A DNA stretch of 64,000 nt from Corynebacterium uropygiale (GCF_021568315.1 NZ_JAKGSI010000002.1:124001-188000); one strand, 5' to 3'; counted from the first letter of the stretch, positions 16,637-25,024 are shown. The notes: generated by a model not told the origin, from the sequence alone. Translations and numbers: made by a program.

Positions 16637-17413
16637 CTAGAGGCTGAGCCTGCGGAATCGTTGGGATCCGACCTCGAGCACGAGGACGCTCAGCGCTGCG
16701 GACTCGAGCGCGCTCACCCAGACGGAGCGATCCTCCAGGGCCTCCCCGCCTGCCTCCCAATCCAGAAGGAGGCCGGCGGGGGTATAGCTCGCGATGTGCG
16801 GGCTCATGACGAGGACCGTGCACACGGCGAAGTAGACGAGGCCCAGCGCTGCAGCGCCGAGGGAGGACGCCCCGCAGGCGGAGGCCAGCATCGCGATGCC
16901 CACCAGGGGAAGGATGAAGAGCACCCACCGCAGCGTGAAGAGAAGTGGTGCGCGGAGATCTCCCGCGTCCATCTCAAAGAAGAGGGGAGAGATGACGAGG
17001 ACGAGGATGAGCCCGCAGAGCACACTGGCGCAGATGACCAGGAGGAGCGAGGCGAAAGACACCCACCAATACCGTCGGCGGGAGACACCGCGGGAGAGAA
17101 GGGGGATGATGGTTCGCCCCGCAACGTCAGTGGAAATGAGTCCTCCTGCCATGATGGCGATGAAGAGGGGAAAGAGCTGCTGGAGCTGGGAACTCCACTG
17201 GGCCCAGGCGTCCCGAATGGTGGGATCGGGGAGCTGAGCTGTGTCGATGGGAAGGTCCGGTCCGGCAAGGGAGCTGAGGATGTCGGGCAGGTACTGGGCG
17301 GTGGGAGCCGCCGTGATCCCGAAGAAACACGCCAGGGCAAAGAACACCCAGGTGGTCCAGCGGGATTTCAGGTACAGGAGGGTGCGCCGGAAGAGAGTAA
17401 GCACTGTCGTCAT
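16637..17413 (-). CDS. ABC transporter permease (ABC-2 type)
   Basis: Membrane protein of 258 residues with about six hydrophobic segments. The first is TTWVFFALACFFGITAA, followed by a large external loop with DPTIRDAWAQWSSQL. The pattern matches ABC-2 exporter subunits of the YtrF/NatB style. Its start overlaps the end of the upstream ATPase gene by 4 bp, so the two form one exporter. A following IALILVL-like core and the motif ISTDVAGRTIIPLLSRGVSRRR resemble the conserved cytoplasmic loop of these permeases. The cargo is unknown. Confidence 0.8.
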   Translation of the reverse strand: MTTVLTLFRRTLLYLKSRWTTWVFFALACFFGITAAPTAQYLPDILSSLAGPDLPIDTAQLPDPTIRDAWAQWSSQLQQLFPLFIAIMAGGLISTDVAGRTIIPLLSRGVSRRRYWWVSFASLLLVICASVLCGLILVLVISPLFFEMDAGDLRAPLLFTLRWVLFILPLVGIAMLASACGASSLGAAALGLVYFAVCTVLVMSPHIASYTPAGLLLDWEAGGEALEDRSVWVSALESAALSVLVLEVGSQRFRRLSL

Positions 17414-18216
17414 GAGTGGCTGTCCGCCCTTCTGATCACTGTGGTGAAGGCGTTGTGGAGAGAGCGCTCAGGGCGAAGAGAGATGTCCTGGCAGCCGGCC
17501 TCGCGGAGAATGCCCTGGACCTCATCGGGATGGAGGCCCGCTGGGTCAAAGGAGGCCTGAAGGTGGCTGCTGCCCCCGTACGTCTGCGTGAGCTCCGCGA
17601 TGGTCCCCGCGGCGCGGATCTTTCCCTGGTAGAGGAAGGCAGCATGATCGCAGACGGATTCCACATCGCTCATGGAATGGGTGGAGAAGAACACGGTGGT
17701 GTGGCCCCGGAGGCTGTCGATGAGCTCGAGCATGTCATCCCGAGATAGTGGGTCGAGCGCGGACGTCGGCTCATCGAGGATGAGCACGCGGGGCTCGTGG
17801 AGAAGAGCCTGCGCGATGCCGAATCGTTGCCGCATTCCTCGGGATAATCCCCCGAGAGGGGTGTCAACATGGGCGAGGTGAGCGCGGTGGAGAGCGCCAT
17901 CGACGTGGGCTTCTCGTGCCGACGACGGGATGCCGGACAGCGCGGCGCTGATGCGGAGATACTGGCGCGGGGTGAGCCACGGGTCGAAAACCGGCACATC
18001 GGGAAGATAGCTGATGTCGGAGCGAGGGGTATCACGCGCGACGGGCGTTCCATGGATGAGCAGCTCGCCCTCATCGCGGGCGAGAAAACCGAGCAGAATT
18101 CGCAGCGTTGTGGTCTTCCCGGAGCCATTGGGGCCGAGGAAGCCGTAGATGCTTCCCTCCGGGACGGCGAGGTCAACGCCGCGCAGGATGGGGTGATTCT
18201 TGACCGAATAGCGCAA
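17410..18216 (-). CDS. ABC transporter ATP-binding protein (start uncertain)
   Basis: ABC ATPase with Walker A GPNGSGKTTTL, signature LSRGMRQRFGIAQAL and Walker B VLILDEPTSALDP, plus the switch His in FFSTHSMSD. It energises the permease that overlaps its 3' end. The only usable start codon near the family N-terminus is TTG at 18216, which has no ribosome site and would remove the usual first strand. The same frame stays open upstream (reading ...NLAIFASGLRYSV) back beyond 18300, without ATG, GTG or TTG. The true start may be non-canonical, or a base change may have shifted it. This is a type linked to GntR/YtrA-controlled exporters. Confidence 0.82.
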   Translation of the reverse strand: MRYSVKNHPILRGVDLAVPEGSIYGFLGPNGSGKTTTLRILLGFLARDEGELLIHGTPVARDTPRSDISYLPDVPVFDPWLTPRQYLRISAALSGIPSSAREAHVDGALHRAHLAHVDTPLGGLSRGMRQRFGIAQALLHEPRVLILDEPTSALDPLSRDDMLELIDSLRGHTTVFFSTHSMSDVESVCDHAAFLYQGKIRAAGTIAELTQTYGGSSHLQASFDPAGLHPDEVQGILREAGCQDISLRPERSLHNAFTTVIRRADSHS

Positions 18217-18317
18217 ACCGGAGGCGAAAATGGCGAGGTTCTGCCGCTCATCGTGATTCTGCGAGGGGGAGGGCGCGTGGGTGGCTGCCGAATCAGAGGA
18301 TGCCGGTGCGCGTGTGC

Positions 18318-18632
18318 TTATTTTCCCGGCACCACTCCCGGCTCTCCCGGCTCGGAGGATTGCCCTGGATACTGGCCGTCAGAGGCCTCTTGAGCCTGTT
18401 CGGGCCCACGGCCTGCAGCGAGAAACACGATAGGCCCGATGATGCTGATAAAGAGGATGACCAGAGCCCAGCCCCAGACAGGAAGAAGGCGGAGGCGTTC
18501 ACGCGACGTCCTCAGAAGGACGATGAGCGCGGCGATGGCGAGGCCGATCTGGACGACAAGCAGAGCACCAACAAAGACGCGGCTCCCGGTGGACAGCTGA
18601 TCCGTTTGTGAGGCAAGAGTCAGTAGTGACAT
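18318..18632 (-). CDS. Small PLDc_N-type membrane protein, copy 1
   Basis: A 104-residue protein with two transmembrane helices separated by a short basic loop: ALLVVQIGLAIAALIVLL, then RTSRERLRLLPVWGWALVI, then FISIIGPIVFLAAGRGP. This is the pattern of the phospholipase-D/cardiolipin-synthase N-terminal domain (PLDc_N), which also occurs alone in small actinobacterial proteins. A Pro/Gly/Ser-rich tail follows. It is clearly homologous to the 72-residue protein encoded just upstream. Both lie on the same strand as, and upstream of, the ABC ATPase, so they may modulate or anchor that exporter; the link is inference. AAGGGATC precedes the ATG. Confidence 0.75.
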   Translation of the reverse strand: MSLLTLASQTDQLSTGSRVFVGALLVVQIGLAIAALIVLLRTSRERLRLLPVWGWALVILFISIIGPIVFLAAGRGPEQAQEASDGQYPGQSSEPGEPGVVPGK

Positions 18633-18658
18633 GGGCAGTGATCCCTTCTGATAGTGAT

Positions 18659-18716
18659 ATCACCGGAGGCGACGTGCGCCCCCGGTGATGGTGTAGAGCC
18701 CCGCGCAGCGGGGCTC
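18659..18716. terminator. Two hairpins between the PLDc_N paralogues
   Basis: ATCACCGG / CCGGTGAT (18659-18666, 18682-18689) and a perfect GAGCCCCGC-GCA-GCGGGGCTC (18696-18716). For minus-strand transcription the second hairpin sits 12 bp after the stop of the 72-residue gene and could terminate or attenuate before the next gene. Neither has a T-run. Confidence 0.5.
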
Positions 18717-18728
18717 GGTACGGATGGG

Positions 18729-18947
18729 TTAGTGCTTCCGGCCCAGGGTGAGGAAGGCGATGGGGCCGACAAAGTTGATGAAGCACACCGGAACCCAGGC
18801 CCACCGGGGGAGGCCGCGGACGGCGCTCTTCGGGGTGCGGGCAAGGGTGATGAGTGCCGTGATGCACAGTCCCACCTGGGCGACGCCGGCGAGGCCGAGC
18901 AGGCCGCGCTGCTGCGGAGAGAGCTGGGACAGCGATCGGGATGTCAT
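18729..18947 (-). CDS. Small PLDc_N-type membrane protein, copy 2
   Basis: A 72-residue two-helix membrane protein. LLGLAGVAQVGLCITALITL, the loop RTPKSAVRGLPRWAWVP and INFVGPIAFLTLGRKH align position by position with the 104-residue neighbour (Q-GL-I-ALI-L-RT, LP-W-W, GPI-FL--GR). The pair is therefore a tandem duplication. The start at 18947 follows GGAGGTTCATC. A perfect 14-bp inverted repeat (18968-19002) lies 20 bp upstream, probably controlling this gene and those downstream. Function is unknown. Confidence 0.75.
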   Translation of the reverse strand: MTSRSLSQLSPQQRGLLGLAGVAQVGLCITALITLARTPKSAVRGLPRWAWVPVCFINFVGPIAFLTLGRKH

Positions 18948-18967
18948 GATGAACCTCCAAAACATAA

Positions 18968-19002
18968 AGTGACTTGTGCTAGTGAGAATAGCACAAGTCA
19001 CT
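18968..19002. promoter_or_regulatory. Perfect 14-bp inverted repeat upstream of the PLDc_N/ABC block
   Basis: Arms AGTGACTTGTGCTA and TAGCACAAGTCACT with a 7-bp spacer. On the minus strand it contains TGC-TATTCT, an extended -10 that would start transcription about 35 bp before the gene at 18947. It therefore looks like a repressor operator over a promoter. The alternative is a terminator of the upstream ABC pair, since TTTATGTTTT follows on the minus strand. Confidence 0.6.
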
Positions 19003-19022
19003 CTTTGGCTGAAGGGGGTCCT

Positions 19023-20681
19023 TTAGTGCGACTGTCGAATCCGTCCCCGGTCGCATTCCACCCTGTGATCCACCAGGGGATCGTCCGGGGCGAGCGTATG
19101 GCTCACCTCAATGACGGTGGCCCGGGGGAAACGGGCGCGCACGCGCGTTCTCACGTCCCTGGCCAACTCCGGGTTGAGGTGGGAGGTCGACTCATCGAGC
19201 ACGATGAGCTGCGGCTTCTTGAGCAGCATCGCGGCGATCACCAGCCGTTGGAGCTGCCCACCCGACAGTGCAGCGCCCGCCTCTCCCACGGGGGTGTCGA
19301 GACCGCCCATCGCGGTGATTTCCTCGGTGAGGCAGACGTCGTCGAGGGCGTGCCACATGTCCTCCTCGCTCGCCTGCGGGGCGCCGAGCTGGAGGTTCTC
19401 GCGGATCGTTCCCGTGAGGACGGCCGCGTGCTGCGGCACGACGCCGATGTTCTCGTAGAGGCTCTGCGGGCGGAAGTCGCGGATATCGCAGCCGTCGAGG
19501 AGGACGCGGCCGTCGTCGGCATCCCAATAGCGCAGGAGCAGATTGAGGGCGGTGGATTTGCCCGAGCCCGTGCGGCCCACGATGGTGGTCCACTCGCCGG
19601 AGCGGGCGTCGAGGCTGAAGCCATCCAGGCGCGGGGCCTCGAAGCTCACATTCTCCCAGGTCACATCGGGTGCGCGCTCGGGCTGCCACTCCTCGCCCCC
19701 CGCGGTGACGGCCGGCTCCTCGTGGGTGAGCTCGTAGACGCGCCGCGCCCCGCCCAGCGCGGTGTGGAGGGAGGTCGCGCACGCCTCCACGCCCTCGATG
19801 ATCTCCCACAGTCGCCACAGCGCCAGCGCGGAGGCCACCACCCCCGCCGCGGAAAGCCCCTCCGCGCCCCGGAGAGACAGCAGCGGGATGATGACGCTCA
19901 GAGTATGGCCAAGGATCATGAGGGCTCGACGCCCAGCCAAGATCCCGGTGAGCCGGGCGGCGGGTGTTCGGCCCTCGCGCCGGTGGGCGCGGATCTCGGT
20001 CCACTGCCGTTCCTCGGCCCCATAGCCGAGGATTTCGCGCACCCCCTGCACGGTGTCGGTGAGGGTTTGCCCCTGCGCCCCGCGCGCGCTGAGGCTGGCG
20101 CCCGCCGCCCGCGAGGCACTCCGCCAGCCCACGAGGAGGATGAGGACCCAGACGATGAGCAGGACGATGCCCGCCACGATCGCCATCCGGGGGCTCGCAA
20201 GGACACCCACGCCAATGAACGTGAGGATGGGCACCACCACAGACGAGATGAGCGGAGCAATGGAGTGGGCGAAAAAGACCTCTATGCCGTCGATGTCCGC
20301 GGTGGCGCGGCTTAAGACGTCGCCGGAACCGTGGGCATCTCTACGCGCAACAATCGCCGGGGAGCGGGGGATGAGCTCCCGGAACAGGGTGGTGCGCAAA
20401 AGCTCCAGCGCCTTGAAGGCCACGAGGTGGCCGAGGAACTGCTCCCCATAGTGGAGGAACGCTTTGACCAGGCACATGAGGACGATGATCCCGACGATTT
20501 GCCACACGGAGGAGCCGGGAACCCCCTCGCCCTGGGCGGCGCGCTCGGCCGCCCAGACCAAGAGCCATCCGGTCAGTCCGATGACGCCGATGCCTAGAAG
20601 ATGATCGAGGATCCGGCAGAGCGTCGACCACACGAGCGGGCCAAGCACCGGGCGGGTATGACGAAGAAGCCACGTCAGCAT
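19023..20681 (-). CDS. CydC-like ABC transporter, fused permease-ATPase
   Basis: A 552-residue half-transporter with six N-terminal membrane helices (first: LLGIGVIGLTGWLLVWAA) and a C-terminal ATPase. The ATPase shows Walker A GRTGSGKSTALNLLL, signature LSGGQLQRLVIAAML and Walker B LIVLDESTSHLNP. In the Walker B the catalytic Glu is present and the next residue is Ser rather than Pro. It overlaps the upstream half-transporter by 7 bp, so the two make a heterodimeric type I exporter of the CydDC kind. No cydAB genes are near, so I do not call it cydC; siderophore, peptide or thiol export are all possible. Confidence 0.82.
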   Translation of the reverse strand: MLTWLLRHTRPVLGPLVWSTLCRILDHLLGIGVIGLTGWLLVWAAERAAQGEGVPGSSVWQIVGIIVLMCLVKAFLHYGEQFLGHLVAFKALELLRTTLFRELIPRSPAIVARRDAHGSGDVLSRATADIDGIEVFFAHSIAPLISSVVVPILTFIGVGVLASPRMAIVAGIVLLIVWVLILLVGWRSASRAAGASLSARGAQGQTLTDTVQGVREILGYGAEERQWTEIRAHRREGRTPAARLTGILAGRRALMILGHTLSVIIPLLSLRGAEGLSAAGVVASALALWRLWEIIEGVEACATSLHTALGGARRVYELTHEEPAVTAGGEEWQPERAPDVTWENVSFEAPRLDGFSLDARSGEWTTIVGRTGSGKSTALNLLLRYWDADDGRVLLDGCDIRDFRPQSLYENIGVVPQHAAVLTGTIRENLQLGAPQASEEDMWHALDDVCLTEEITAMGGLDTPVGEAGAALSGGQLQRLVIAAMLLKKPQLIVLDESTSHLNPELARDVRTRVRARFPRATVIEVSHTLAPDDPLVDHRVECDRGRIRQSH

Positions 20682-22390
20682 GAGGTGTCCTCCTGAGTGC
20701 TCGAAGTGGAGTGGGGACGGCCGGGCTCCGAGGAGAGGCGCACCACACGGTCGCAGGAGCGCAGCGTCTCCGTGCGGTGCGTCACCATGACGATGGTGTG
20801 GCTTCCCCGCAGATCACGGAGGCTGTCCATGAGGGCCGCCTCGGAGTCGCGGTCAATGTGCGCGCTCGGCTCATCGAGGATGAGGAGACGACGCCCCGAC
20901 ACGAGCGCCCGCGCCAGCGACAACCGCTGCGCCTGGCCCCCGGAGAGCCCCGCCCCGCCCTCGCCGATGCGGGTATCCAACCCCTCCGGGAACGAGCGCA
21001 CCTCCTCATCGAGCCGAGCCTGGCGGAGCGCCTCCCAGAGTTCCTCCTCGCTGGCGTCTGGCCGCGAGAGGCTGAGGTTGCCTCGGATGGAGTCCGCAAA
21101 GAGCCAGGTACGTTGGGCGACGACGGCCGACAGGTCCCGCATCATGCTCGGCGAGGCGCCCTCGCCCCCGATGAGAATCTCGCCCGAACTGGGTCGAAGC
21201 TCCCCGCTGAGCAGATGGGCCAGGGTGCTCTTGCCCACGCCCGAGCGTCCCGTGATGGCCAGGAACTCGCCGGGGGCAACCTCCATGTCAAGGACGGAGA
21301 GCGCCGTCTCCGCCGCGCCGGGATAGGAGAAACTCACCCCGCGGAGGCGAAGCTCCGGCGCGCGGCGGTCCGGGGCGGATGCGTCCCCGCGGGCGGAGGC
21401 CGCGTTCCCCTCGGGCAGGGGAGTGGAGAGGAAGGCCCGGAAGGCGCGCTGGTTCGCGCGGCCCGCCATGCCCACGTAGAAGAAGCCACCGATCTCACCC
21501 ATCGGAGCGAGGAGCAGGAGGCTCAGCAGGCAGGTGGTGATCGCCTGGGTGGGGGTGATGGCCCCTGAGCCCAGGCGCGCAATCGAGAGGACGGCGGCCA
21601 CGGTGATGAAGGCCAGGTAGAAGCCGGCGTCGATAATGAAGAGAATGAGCTGGTTGGAGGCCAGCACCTTCATGACTTTTTGGCGGTTGCGCTCGCCGAG
21701 CTCGGAGAGCTCGGTGGACACGCGCGGGGCGGCTCCGGTGATGGTGAGGCTCTCGAGGCCCTGGAGGGCGTCGAGGTAGCGGGCGGCCAGGCGTGCCCTC
21801 GTTTTCCGGGAAGAGGCCGAGACGCCCCGCGTGACGTGGGAGAACAACCCCATGATGAGGGGAAGCACGGGCAGGGCGAGGCAGAGCCAGCCGCACGTCA
21901 CCGGGTCACCCCAGAAGCCGATGACAATGAGCACGATGATCGGCGAACACATGCCCGCGATCGCCGAGGCCAGATACGTCTGCCGGTAGGTGGCGATTCG
22001 CCCGGCCCCGTCGCTCAGCAAGGCCACGAGCCCGCCGCGCCGCTCAGCGCTCACGCGCGCGGGCCCCAGGGCAAAGAGGTGGCGGAGAAGCCGATCCTGA
22101 TAATCCTCCTGGGCTGCCGTCGCTCCTGTGTTCTCGACGAGGATCCGCCCGGCGTCGCTCAGCGCGGCGAGGATCGTCCACAGCAGCAGTGAGGTGAGGG
22201 GAAGGTCAAGCCTCCCGCTCTCGATGAGAGAACCCACCCCGCGTCCGAGCTCCACGCACACCATGGCCAGCGCGGCCGTCCGCACAAGGCACAGAAGGAG
22301 GACCGCGGCGTGAAAAGCCCGGTCACGTGGGCTATCGAGGGGAATGGGAGGCGGTGACCCTGCAGGGCCCGCGGAGGTCAGGCTAGGCAT
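20675..22390 (-). CDS. CydD-like ABC transporter, fused permease-ATPase
   Basis: A 571-residue half-transporter. Six membrane helices (for example PIIVLIVIGFWGD) are followed by an ATPase with GRSGVGKSTLAHLLSG, LSGGQAQRLSLARAL and LLILDEPSAHID. The switch His lies in VTHRTE. It pairs with the following gene. Three in-frame starts exist (GTG 22414, ATG 22399, ATG 22390). TATCAT lies exactly 7 nt before 22390, so that leaderless start is preferred; GAGGGAT before the GTG keeps 22414 possible. An inverted repeat covers the -10 box. Substrate unknown. Confidence 0.82.
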   Translation of the reverse strand: MPSLTSAGPAGSPPPIPLDSPRDRAFHAAVLLLCLVRTAALAMVCVELGRGVGSLIESGRLDLPLTSLLLWTILAALSDAGRILVENTGATAAQEDYQDRLLRHLFALGPARVSAERRGGLVALLSDGAGRIATYRQTYLASAIAGMCSPIIVLIVIGFWGDPVTCGWLCLALPVLPLIMGLFSHVTRGVSASSRKTRARLAARYLDALQGLESLTITGAAPRVSTELSELGERNRQKVMKVLASNQLILFIIDAGFYLAFITVAAVLSIARLGSGAITPTQAITTCLLSLLLLAPMGEIGGFFYVGMAGRANQRAFRAFLSTPLPEGNAASARGDASAPDRRAPELRLRGVSFSYPGAAETALSVLDMEVAPGEFLAITGRSGVGKSTLAHLLSGELRPSSGEILIGGEGASPSMMRDLSAVVAQRTWLFADSIRGNLSLSRPDASEEELWEALRQARLDEEVRSFPEGLDTRIGEGGAGLSGGQAQRLSLARALVSGRRLLILDEPSAHIDRDSEAALMDSLRDLRGSHTIVMVTHRTETLRSCDRVVRLSSEPGRPHSTSSTQEDTSC

Positions 22391-22397
22391 AGATCTC

Positions 22398-22419
22398 ATG
22401 ATAAGCGTTGCCACTTATC
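22398..22419 (-). promoter_or_regulatory. -10 box and inverted repeat of the CydDC-like pair
   Basis: On the minus strand TATCAT (fwd 22398-22403) is 7 nt before the ATG at 22390. The repeat GATAAG-8-CTTATC (22400-22419) overlaps it, a position fitting a repressor site. Confidence 0.5.
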
Positions 22420-22660
22420 CCTCGTTCCCGCCCGGCGGGCGATCCCGCGGTGAGGGATACGCGACACGCGCCGAAGCATTTGCCCTGCCAGCGGGGAATA
22501 TGGCACACTACTGAGGTTGGTCAGCGGCGAGAAGGGCACGTGCGCCCCACGAAGCGCCCGCTGGCTGCGACAATGTCACGGATACGAACCGGCCGAGCGC
22601 CACCGAAGTGGAAGTGCCGCCAGGGTCCTCTATCCCTCTTTCAGTGAAGGAAGATCGTTC

Positions 22661-23002
22661 ATGAACATTCTTGACAAGGTTGACGCCGCACAGCTGCGCG
22701 ATGACGTTCCGGATTTCCGTCCCGGTGACACCCTCGACGTTCACGTCAAGGTCATCGAGGGCTCCAACGTCCGTACCCAGCTCTTCAAAGGTGTCGTGAT
22801 TCGCCGCCAGGGCAGCGGCATCCGCGAGACCTTCACCGTCCGCAAGGTGTCCTTCGGTATCGGCGTCGAGCGTACCTTCCCGGTGCACTCCCCGAACATT
22901 GACCACATTGATGTTGTGCGTCGCGGTAAGGTCCGCCGCGCCAAGCTGTACTACCTGCGCAACCTGCGCGGCAAGGCGGCTCGCATCAAGGAGCGTCGCT
23001 AA
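22661..23002 (+). CDS. rplS: 50S ribosomal protein L19
   Basis: Large-subunit protein L19 of 113 residues, at the 30S-50S interface. The conserved blocks are [39 protein letters not shown] and [20 protein letters not shown]. The start ATG at 22661 follows GTGAAGGAAGATC. A leader of roughly 120 nt probably starts near 22515, where TTGCCC (about 22480) could be a -35. It ends in a strong terminator before lepB, although lepB and rnhB stay linked to it in most relatives. Confidence 0.97.
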   Translation: MNILDKVDAAQLRDDVPDFRPGDTLDVHVKVIEGSNVRTQLFKGVVIRRQGSGIRETFTVRKVSFGIGVERTFPVHSPNIDHIDVVRRGKVRRAKLYYLRNLRGKAARIKERR

Positions 23003-23030
23003 TTCTTTTCCCCACCTCGCGCGGGTGGGC

Positions 23031-23067
23031 GGCCCCAGCTTCTCCCTCGGGGAGGCTGGGGCCTTTT
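23031..23067 (+). terminator. rplS intrinsic terminator
   Basis: GGCCCCAGC with an inner CTCCC pairs with GGGAG and GCTGGGGCC, followed by TTTT. Confidence 0.88.
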
Positions 23068-23076
23068 CCTTGCTGC

Positions 23077-23082
23077 TATTCT
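23077..23082 (+). promoter_or_regulatory. Extended -10 of lepB (leaderless)
   Basis: TGC-TATTCT, 7 nt before the GTG start at 23090. No ribosome site is present. Confidence 0.65.
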
Positions 23083-23089
23083 GTGCAGC

Positions 23090-23866
23090 GTGACTGAACC
23101 AGAATCGACATCCCCGACGTCCACCCCCTCGTCCTCGAAGGACTCCTCGTCCTGGCCGTGGTACATCGAGATTCCCGTGGTCATCGTGGTGACTCTGGCG
23201 ATCATCTTTGTCATCCAGAACTTCATCGGCCGGCTCTACGTCATCCCCAGCCAGTCGATGGAGCCGACCCTCCACGGCTGCGCCGGCTGCACGGGGGACC
23301 GTATCGCGGTGGAGAAGGTCTCCTATTACTTCTCTGATCCTGAGCCGGGGGACGTCGTCGTCTTCAAGGGGGCGGAGTCCTGGGATGAATCCTTTGTCTC
23401 GCAGCGCTCGGAGAATCCCATGATGCGGGGTGTGCAGAATGCGCTCTCCTATGTGGGGCTCGTGGCGCCGGATGAGAATGACCTGGTCAAGCGTATTATC
23501 GCGAAGGGTGGACAGACGGTGTCCTGCCTTCCCGGCGACCCGGGGATCATGGTCGATGGGAAGAAGGTGGATGACTCCTACGTGCTCAACCCGCCCATGT
23601 ATCCCGTCGACCCGGCCTCGCCCGATGGCTCCGCAGAGTGCGGCGGCCCCTATTTCGGGCCGGTCACCGTGCCGGAGGGCCACTACTTCATGATGGGCGA
23701 TAACCGCACGAATTCCCGCGACTCCCGCTTCCATATGGGCGATGAGCTCCAGGGCACCATCCCGCGCGAAAACATCCGCGGCAAGGTGACGGCCATCGTG
23801 TACCCCTTCACAAGGATTGGGGGCGTCTCCTCCGTGGATCTCGACGCCCAGAGCTCGGCCTCCTAA
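23090..23866 (+). CDS. lepB: Signal peptidase I
   Basis: Membrane-bound serine protease of 258 residues that removes signal peptides from exported proteins. A short Ser/Thr-rich cytoplasmic start is followed by one membrane helix ([19 protein letters not shown]). The catalytic Ser is in PSQSMEPTL (about residue 60) and the general-base Lys in VKRIIAKGG (about 138). [13 protein letters not shown] is the box D/E signature. A Cys pair in [10 protein letters not shown] is an actinobacterial feature. The GTG start is leaderless by promoter position. The gene is followed closely by rnhB. Confidence 0.95.
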   Translation: MTEPESTSPTSTPSSSKDSSSWPWYIEIPVVIVVTLAIIFVIQNFIGRLYVIPSQSMEPTLHGCAGCTGDRIAVEKVSYYFSDPEPGDVVVFKGAESWDESFVSQRSENPMMRGVQNALSYVGLVAPDENDLVKRIIAKGGQTVSCLPGDPGIMVDGKKVDDSYVLNPPMYPVDPASPDGSAECGGPYFGPVTVPEGHYFMMGDNRTNSRDSRFHMGDELQGTIPRENIRGKVTAIVYPFTRIGGVSSVDLDAQSSAS

Positions 23867-23888
23867 ACCCCCGGCCCCCTGTACTCCT

Positions 23889-24560
23889 GTGCGCACTCTC
23901 GCCTATCTCCGCACGCATGAGGTGGCGCTCGACCGCGCGCTCCTCGGGCCCGTGGCGGGCGTCGATGAAGCCGGCCGCGGATCTTGCTGCGGCCCGCTCA
24001 CGGTGGCGGCGTGCATCCTGCCGAGCCGTTCCCTGCCCGAGCTCGCCGCGCTGACGGACTCGAAGAAGCTCAGCCCCGCCCGCCGCGCACAGCTCTTTCC
24101 GATCATCCAGCGCAGGGCGCTGGCCTGGTCGATTATCCACATTCCCGCGGCCGAGATTGATCGCCTGGGGATCCAGCACGCGAATATCTCCGGCATGCGG
24201 CGGGCGGTCGCGGCCCTCGAGCTCGCTCCCGGGTATGTCCTCACCGATGCCATGCGGGTTCCGGGTTTGGCCTGCCCCTCGCTGCCCATCATCGGCGGGG
24301 ATGGCTTCGTGCGGTGCATTGCCGCGGCGAGCGTTTTAGCCAAGCACGCGAGGGACGAGCTCATGGTGGAGCTCTCCCGCACCTACCCGGGCTATGGGTT
24401 GGAGCGCCACAAGGGTTATGGAACGAAGGCGCACATGGACGCGGTGCGCCGCCACGGCGCCTGCCCCGAACACCGATATAGTTATTCCAATGTGGCCGCC
24501 GCGCACGAGCGGTGGTGCCGTGACCACGCGCCGGAAGGAAAGGGGCATCATGAGCGCTGA
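23889..24560 (+). CDS. rnhB: Ribonuclease HII
   Basis: Ribonuclease HII of 223 residues that cuts RNA in RNA-DNA hybrids and misincorporated ribonucleotides. [14 protein letters not shown] holds the first two acidic residues, and [10 protein letters not shown] and [17 protein letters not shown] blocks follow. The start is taken as GTG at 23889, which gives [11 protein letters not shown] before the catalytic block; the ATG further upstream lies within lepB. It lies 22 bp after lepB, and its end overlaps the DUF2469 start by 11 bp, so the three are coupled. Confidence 0.93.
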   Translation: MRTLAYLRTHEVALDRALLGPVAGVDEAGRGSCCGPLTVAACILPSRSLPELAALTDSKKLSPARRAQLFPIIQRRALAWSIIHIPAAEIDRLGIQHANISGMRRAVAALELAPGYVLTDAMRVPGLACPSLPIIGGDGFVRCIAAASVLAKHARDELMVELSRTYPGYGLERHKGYGTKAHMDAVRRHGACPEHRYSYSNVAAAHERWCRDHAPEGKGHHER

Positions 24561-24855
24561 GGAGCTCGACAACTACGAGGCCGACGTAGAGCTGTCTCTC
24601 TACCGGGAGTATCGGGACGTCGTCAGCCAGTTTTCCTATGTTGTGGAGACGGAGCGCCGTTTCTACCTGGCCAATGCGGTCGAACTCATCCCGCACACGA
24701 GCGGCTCCGACGTGTACTACGAAGTGCGGATGTCCGATGCCTGGGTGTGGGACATGTATCGCTCCGCCCGCTTCGTCCGCTATGTCCGCGTCATCACGTA
24801 CAAGGACGTCAACATCGAGGAGCTGGATAAGCCGGACCTCGTGATGCCGGAGTAA
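24550..24855 (+). CDS. Conserved actinobacterial protein DUF2469
   Basis: A 101-residue acidic protein matching the DUF2469 family, restricted to actinobacteria and almost always next to rnhB. The recognisable core runs from [20 protein letters not shown] through [15 protein letters not shown] to [14 protein letters not shown]. It has no membrane segment or known catalytic motif. GGAAAGGGGC precedes the ATG, which overlaps the rnhB end by 11 bp. Function unknown. Confidence 0.92.
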   Translation: MSAEELDNYEADVELSLYREYRDVVSQFSYVVETERRFYLANAVELIPHTSGSDVYYEVRMSDAWVWDMYRSARFVRYVRVITYKDVNIEELDKPDLVMPE

Positions 24856-24888
24856 CGCGAACGCAGCACATCTCCCTCCTCGAGTCAA

Positions 24889-24942
24889 GAGGGCCGACGC
24901 CGGGGCTGTGGATAACCTCCGTTCTCCACAGTTCCGGCCCTC
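24889..24942. repeat. Nested inverted repeat with a DnaA-box-like core before yraN
   Basis: Outer arms GAGGGCCG / CGGCCCTC (24889-24896, 24935-24942) enclose inner arms CTGTGGA / TCCACAG (24906-24912, 24925-24931). TGTGGATAA (24907-24915) is the exact complement of the DnaA box TTATCCACA. It may be a terminator of the rnhB unit, a protein site, or both. Confidence 0.5.
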
Positions 24943-25024
24943 GCGCGTTCGGGGGCCTTGTGGGTCTCCGCCTGCCACGGCACCCTGATCTCAGTCAATT
25001 CTTGAGAGACAGGGGGAGACCACG

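Noticed and set aside
19023..22390. Naming the two ABC half-transporters cydC and cydD
   Set aside because: The layout is CydDC-like, but no cydA or cydB is adjacent and similar heterodimers export other substrates.
24907..24915. DnaA-box 9-mer as a replication origin
   Set aside because: A single box without clustering, without an AT-rich unwinding region and without dnaA/dnaN neighbours. It is kept only as part of a repeat.
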